Assembly: GCF_000023945.1 (NCBI RefSeq)
Contig: NC_013158.1
Span: 1,736,001-1,800,000, forward strand
DNA from: Halorhabdus utahensis DSM 12940
GTDB lineage: Archaea > Halobacteriota > Halobacteria > Halobacteriales > Haloarculaceae
DNA: 64,000 nucleotides
Reading direction: 5' to 3'
Shown here: one piece after another, positions 60,164 through 64,000 of the stretch
Numbering within the stretch: position 1 is the stretch's first letter
How the letters are laid out: each line of letters starts with the position of its first letter
The notes under the pieces: generated by a model
What the model was told of the DNA's origin: nothing
Database searches by the model: none
What the model saw: the letters and a program-made list of their open reading frames with translations, nothing else
Program-made: the position numbers and the translations under genes

Positions 60164-61435
60164 GTGACAGTCATCGGCATCGACGACACGGACTCCCGGA
60201 CGGCGGGCATGTGTACGACCTACCTCGCCGCCCGGATCGCCGACCGGCTGGCGGCGACGGATGACTGGGTCGTCGACCGGCGGCTGCTCGTCCGACTGAA
60301 CCCTGCCGTCGAGTACAAAACCCGGGGCAACGCCGCGCTGGCGATCCACACCGACGCCCCCGTCGATGCCGTCCGAGAAATCGTCAGCGAGGAGCTCCCG
60401 ATCGCCGAGACTGACGATCCACGCACGAACCCGGGCGTTGTCCTCGCGAGTGAGTCGGCGGCTGAGATCCCGGAAGCCGTTGGCGACTTCGCTCGCGATG
60501 CCGTCCGGGATTTCCACGACGTCGCCGACGCCCGCGCCCTGATCGACCGGCTTGAGTACGACACCCTGGAGGCGGGCAACGGTCGCGGGTTGATCGGCGC
60601 GCTCGCGGCGCTCGGGGCCTGGCGGGCGTTCGAGGACTGGACGTACGAGTACATCTCCTATCGCGAGCCACCGCGCCGCGGGACCCCTCGCGAGGTCGGC
60701 CCCGAGTCTGTCTTCCGGGCCGCCGATGCCGGCTACCCGGACGCTTGGGACACTGTCGATCACGTCGAAGACGAACTTGTCTGCGTTCCCCACGCGCCGG
60801 GGCCGATCCTCCACGGTATCCGCGGCGACGACCCCGATGTCGTCAGAGGAGTCGCTGCCGACATCGAGAGCGAACCGATCGAACGAACCGCCCTGTTCGT
60901 CACCAACCAGGGGACTGACGCCCACCTACGGCAGGGGACGATCGGGACACTCCGGGACGGCCGGGCCTACCGGGTGACCGGCGTCGTCGACGCCTCGCCC
61001 GAAACCCGCGAAGGCGGCCACGTCTTTCTCACCATCGAGGGAGACGATGGCCATGCGTTGCCCTGTGCCGCGTTCGAGCCGACCAAGCGCTTCCGCGACC
61101 GCGTTCGTTCGCTCCGGGTGGGTGATCGCGTCACCGTCTGTGGCGAGGTCAGCGATGGCACGCTCAAACTCGAGAAGTTCGCCGTCCGGGATCTCGTTCG
61201 GACCGAGCGTGTCACGCCGACCTGTCCGGCCTGCGGTCGGACGATGGAAAGCGCCGGACGGGGCCAGGGGTATCGCTGCCGGGACTGTTCGACGGCTGTC
61301 GACGGGAAAGCCGAGCGGGAGATCGACCGCGATCTAGAGGTAGGGTGGTACGAGGTCCCGCCGTGTGCCCGCCGACACATCGCCAAACCGCTCGTGCGGG
61401 GCGGATTCGACGCGCCGGTCCACCCCGAGCGGTGA
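60164..61435 (+). CDS. tiaS: tRNA(Ile2) 2-agmatinylcytidine synthetase
   Basis: 423 residues from GTG 60164. VIGIDDTDSRTAGMCTTYLA is the ATP-handling N-terminal motif of TiaS. GLIGALAALGAW and the FRAADAGYPDAWDTVDH segment follow. An OB-fold region (about 265-345) and a C-terminal zinc ribbon CPACGRTMESAG ... CRDC complete the enzyme. It attaches agmatine to the wobble cytidine of tRNA-Ile(CAT) so that it reads ATA, an essential archaeal modification. Length and domain order are normal; no upstream ATG fits. Confidence 0.95.
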   Translation: MTVIGIDDTDSRTAGMCTTYLAARIADRLAATDDWVVDRRLLVRLNPAVEYKTRGNAALAIHTDAPVDAVREIVSEELPIAETDDPRTNPGVVLASESAAEIPEAVGDFARDAVRDFHDVADARALIDRLEYDTLEAGNGRGLIGALAALGAWRAFEDWTYEYISYREPPRRGTPREVGPESVFRAADAGYPDAWDTVDHVEDELVCVPHAPGPILHGIRGDDPDVVRGVAADIESEPIERTALFVTNQGTDAHLRQGTIGTLRDGRAYRVTGVVDASPETREGGHVFLTIEGDDGHALPCAAFEPTKRFRDRVRSLRVGDRVTVCGEVSDGTLKLEKFAVRDLVRTERVTPTCPACGRTMESAGRGQGYRCRDCSTAVDGKAEREIDRDLEVGWYEVPPCARRHIAKPLVRGGFDAPVHPER

Positions 61436-61553
61436 GTGCGCTTCCTTCCGACAATCGGCCCCGGCTCGTGTCGCGGGCGCAGTGGGGTCGTTCCGCTCCA
61501 GGAGTCGGTTCCGGCGGGGAAAGCGATATACATCGAGGGATCACAGTGTCGCG

Positions 61554-62285
61554 ATGTCAGCAATGCTCGCGCGGGTGCAATCCCTGGTCGATTCGACCGT
61601 CCAACTCGTCACCGACGAGCCGATCCTGGTCCTCACGTTTCTCGCCGTGGTGTTCGCCTACATCGAGGTCCGAAATACGCTGTTCGCCGCGGCGTACAAC
61701 GTCTACGATAGCGTAGCGAGCGCGACCGGCCTCTTCGGACCACGGATCGCGTCGTACGCGATCGAGCGCCCCTCCGAGGACGACGGCAGACAGGTCACCG
61801 ACATCACCCTCTCGGAGGACATCGAACTCGTCTACTTCCGGATCGTCTTCCGGGCGGCACCACTGGTCGGGGTGCGCTTCGAACTCTTCCGGTGGTGGAT
61901 CGGTTTGCCCGATGGGGTCCGCGCATTGCGTCGCACCGACGTCGAGCAGCTCGCGGACGAGAACGAACTGCCCACGCCCGGGGAGACGAGCCTGAATACC
62001 GACGACGTCAGGATCAACCCGGAGGAGGAACCGACCTACGACAACATCGACTTCGGTTATCTGGAGACGAAACACTTCGTCCTGAAACGCCACCTCGTTC
62101 GTGGGGAAGTCCCCTATTTCGGGACGAAGGAAAACCGACGGGTCCACGTCCCGCTGTGGATCGACCTCTCTGAGTACGACGGGACCGAGGATGCGCCGTC
62201 CATCGAGGTCACGGTCGATCCGCCCCACTTGCCGTATCTCAACACGACCGAGATCGACGTCGAGATCCCGGATACCGGGGATTAA
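61554..62285 (+). CDS. Membrane-anchored haloarchaeal protein of unknown function
   Basis: 243 residues from ATG 61554; the TATA-like GCGATATACATC at 61522-61533 fits a leaderless gene and excludes the longer frame from 61365. One membrane helix (about residues 20-38, EPILVLTFLAVVFAY) is followed by a soluble acidic domain with mixed beta content (NIDFGYLETKHFVLKRHLVR, then EVPYFGTKENRRVHVPLWID). No family or catalytic motif is recognised. Tandem housekeeping neighbours tiaS and rlmE are on the same strand. Confidence 0.6.
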   Translation: MSAMLARVQSLVDSTVQLVTDEPILVLTFLAVVFAYIEVRNTLFAAAYNVYDSVASATGLFGPRIASYAIERPSEDDGRQVTDITLSEDIELVYFRIVFRAAPLVGVRFELFRWWIGLPDGVRALRRTDVEQLADENELPTPGETSLNTDDVRINPEEEPTYDNIDFGYLETKHFVLKRHLVRGEVPYFGTKENRRVHVPLWIDLSEYDGTEDAPSIEVTVDPPHLPYLNTTEIDVEIPDTGD

Positions 62286-62343
62286 GCGGACCGTCGGGAC
62301 GGCTATTCGATTCGGCACGCCTATCCGGTTCAACCTCTTTCCT

Positions 62344-62415
62344 ATGAATATGAACGCATCTTCGCCAGCGATTCGTCGTCGAACCACGTCACGGAACCCG
62401 GTGAGTTTCCCATGA
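62344..62415 (+). other. 23-codon frame overlapping the rlmE start
   Basis: ATG 62344 begins a short frame (MNMNASSPAIRRRTTSRNPV, then three more residues) whose stop TGA overlaps the rlmE ATG as ATGA at 62412. The basic product and the exact overlap could mean an upstream regulatory frame or coupling device. No promoter box decides it. Confidence 0.3.
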
Positions 62416-63182
62416 GCGGGAAAGACAAGTACTACAACCGGGCAAAACAGCAGGGCTATCGCGCCCGCTCGGCGTTCAAACTCCGGCAACTCGACGAGAC
62501 GGCCGACCTGCTGGGCGCGGAGCGGACCGTCGTCGACCTGGGGGCGGCCCCCGGCGGATGGCTCCAGGTCGCCGCCGAGCGCCTCGGCGACGGCGGTCGC
62601 GTCGTCGGTGTCGATCGCCAGCGTATCGACGACCTCGAGGAGCCCGACGTCCCGGTCGAGACCATCCGCGGCGACATCACCGACGAATCGACGGTCGAAG
62701 CGATCACCGACGCCGTCGGCGAGGCAAACCTCGTACTCTCGGACATGGCCCCGAACGTCACCGGCGAGTACGACCTCGATCACGCCCGGTCGGTCCATCT
62801 GGCCCGCCAGGCCTTCGAGGTGTCCCTTGACGTGCTCGGGGCCGGTGGCGATCTCGTCGTGAAGGTCTTCGACGGCCGCGATCTGGATGACTTAAAAACA
62901 GACATCGAGGAGGAGTTCGAGTACGTCCGGGAAGTCCGGCCCGACGCCTCGCGGGATTCCTCTTCGGAACTCTACCTGGTCGCCAAACATCGCCTGACTG
63001 CGCCGGTCAGGGAAGGAGACACTGTCGAGGTCGAGATCGTCGACACCGGGGAGGAAGGCGACGGCATCGCGAAGGTCGAGGGGTTTACGCTGTTCGTCGC
63101 CGGCGTCGAGGAAGGCGAGACGGTGACGGTCCGCGTCGACGACCTCAAGCCACAGTACGGGTTTGCACAGCCGGTCGAGTGA
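62412..63182 (+). CDS. rlmE: 23S rRNA (uridine-2'-O) methyltransferase with TRAM domain
   Basis: 256 residues. YYNRAKQQGYRARSAFKLRQ opens the FtsJ/RrmJ family. VDLGAAPGGWLQVAAE is the SAM loop. The catalytic tetrad K-D-K-E appears as the lysine of FKLRQL, SDMAPNVTGEYD, LVVKVFDG and SSELYLVAKH. The C-terminal 65 residues form a TRAM domain (PVREGDTVEVEIVDTGEEGD), an RNA-binding extension found in archaeal members. It methylates the 2' hydroxyl of a uridine in the ribosomal A loop. The assignment is firm. Confidence 0.94.
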   Translation: MSGKDKYYNRAKQQGYRARSAFKLRQLDETADLLGAERTVVDLGAAPGGWLQVAAERLGDGGRVVGVDRQRIDDLEEPDVPVETIRGDITDESTVEAITDAVGEANLVLSDMAPNVTGEYDLDHARSVHLARQAFEVSLDVLGAGGDLVVKVFDGRDLDDLKTDIEEEFEYVREVRPDASRDSSSELYLVAKHRLTAPVREGDTVEVEIVDTGEEGDGIAKVEGFTLFVAGVEEGETVTVRVDDLKPQYGFAQPVE

Positions 63183-63262
63183 CCGAGGCGGTATTGCTTC
63201 GGTCGAGTGAACGTCCGATCAAAACCGACTGATTCTAAGGCCCTCGTCTCTAATCTTGGGGT

Positions 63263-63922
63263 ATGCGTATCGCCGTTATCGCGGACGTTCACGCGAACAA
63301 AGTGGCACTGGAGGCCGTCGCGGGGGACATGCCGGACGTCGACGGCGTCATCTGTGCCGGGGACGTGGTCGGATATAATCCCTGGCCCGAGTTCTGCGTC
63401 GACTGGGTACAGGAACACGATGTGCCGACTGTCTTGGGGAATCACGACCGTGCGGTCGCCACAGCCGAGTATTCGGGGTTCAACGACATGGCAGCGGCCG
63501 GTGTCGAACACGCCCGTGACCACCTTTCGGCAGCCCATCGCGAGTGGCTCGGACAACTGCCGACCGAACGGACGTTGTTCGACGGCCGTGTGAAGGTCGT
63601 CCACGGCCACCCTGACGACCCCGATCACTACACCCATCCCTCGGAGTTCAGTCCGGGGCTGCTCGGCGACGAGGACGTCCTGGTGCTTGGCCACACGCAC
63701 GTCCAGAGCCACGAGAAGTACGGCGACGGCATCGTCCTGAATCCTGGCAGCGTCGGCCAGCCACGCGACGGCGATCCGGGCGCGGCCTACGCGCTGGTCG
63801 ATCTCGACGCGATGACCGTCGAACAACGCCGGGTGCGCTACGACGTCGGCGCGGTGATGGACGCGGTCGACGAGGCCGGACTCCCGCGGCGGGTCGGGAC
63901 GCGCCTCTCACGCGGGCAGTGA
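63263..63922 (+). CDS. YfcE/MJ0936-like metallophosphoesterase
   Basis: 219 residues. IAVIADVHANKVALEAV (D-x-H), CAGDVVGYNPWP (GD), VLGNHDRAV (GNH-D), VVHGHPDDP and VLGHTHVQSH are the five metal-binding blocks of calcineurin-like phosphoesterases, and NPGSVGQPRDGDPGAAYALV completes the YfcE-type pattern. It cleaves phosphodiesters in nucleotides or related molecules; the substrate is unknown. TTCTAAGG near 63233-63240 is a TATA-like box at leaderless distance from ATG 63263. Confidence 0.92.
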   Translation: MRIAVIADVHANKVALEAVAGDMPDVDGVICAGDVVGYNPWPEFCVDWVQEHDVPTVLGNHDRAVATAEYSGFNDMAAAGVEHARDHLSAAHREWLGQLPTERTLFDGRVKVVHGHPDDPDHYTHPSEFSPGLLGDEDVLVLGHTHVQSHEKYGDGIVLNPGSVGQPRDGDPGAAYALVDLDAMTVEQRRVRYDVGAVMDAVDEAGLPRRVGTRLSRGQ

Positions 63923-63946
63923 CAGCTGTCACCGGCGGTTGTGACG

Positions 63947-64000
63947 TTATTCCTCGGCGATAGTCGCTGCCGTCCGCTTGCCGCCGGCGATCCGACCCAC
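63947..64000 (-). CDS. C-terminal end of an unidentified gene (cut by window edge)
   Basis: Reading leftward, 17 sense codons (VGRIAGGKRTAATIAEE) end at TAA (63949-63947). The strand and codon use are normal, and the convergent stop is 25 bp after the phosphoesterase. Too little is present to name a family. Confidence 0.4.
   Translation of the reverse strand: MGRIAGGKRTAATIAEE

Overview
The window is 64 kb of chromosomal DNA from a halophilic archaeon (class Halobacteria). The evidence is high GC with strongly acidic proteins, leaderless genes whose TATA-like boxes sit about 26-30 nt before the start codon, and haloarchaeal families throughout: HalX response regulators, Bat-type HTH, GfcR, DUF5786, DUF6360, DUF99, RNA polymerase epsilon and a haloarchaeal 2Fe-2S ferredoxin. 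The genus cannot be fixed from the sequence; a Haloarculaceae member such as Halorhabdus is only a guess.

Layout. 1-10.1 kb is accessory: the end of an Orc1/Cdc6 gene, an HTH-nucleotidyltransferase pair with a palindromic operator, an AT-rich second nucleotidyltransferase, a superfamily 1 helicase with an apparent embedded nuclease, an ADP-ribosylglycohydrolase, small zinc-ribbon and helical proteins, a Doc/Fic-like protein, and a tyrosine recombinase whose promoter lies next to what looks like the 3' end of a tRNA gene. 10.3-26.4 kb holds lipoproteins, membrane proteins and several sensory genes, including a degenerate kinase overlapping an intact one. 26.9-30.5 kb is a copper cluster (CopZ, Lrp/TRASH regulator, CopA). 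30.5-37.9 kb is a siroheme and nitrite/sulfite reductase cluster (Met8-like dehydrogenase, reductase, DUF6360, CbiX, CobA, a TrpD-like protein, ferredoxin). 38-42.5 kb carries serS, a metallo-beta-lactamase-fold hydrolase, DUF5786-DUF99, uracil-DNA glycosylase and a probable RNA polymerase epsilon gene. 42.5-48 kb is a signalling block (two HalX regulators, two kinases, a CBS protein). 48-64 kb is mostly housekeeping: hisH, ridA, tRNA-Ser(GGA), ferredoxin, prepilin peptidase, hisI, pyrE, gfcR, a purine permease, glutaredoxin, a UDP-GlcNAc 2-epimerase homologue, an archaeal HTH regulator, tiaS, rlmE and a phosphoesterase.

How the genes work together. The siroheme cluster is nearly self-contained: CobA methylates uroporphyrinogen III, the Met8-like enzyme oxidises precorrin-2, CbiX inserts iron, and the reductase uses the siroheme with electrons probably from the ferredoxin at its end. 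CopZ, the TRASH regulator and CopA form a sense, carry and export unit. The most unusual observation is a 46-bp element, 42/46 identical, placed 80-87 bp upstream of both serS and the probable RNA polymerase epsilon gene in the same relative orientation. It looks like a shared promoter and leader module. The 1-10 kb segment is the best candidate for a mobile or defence-like neighbourhood.
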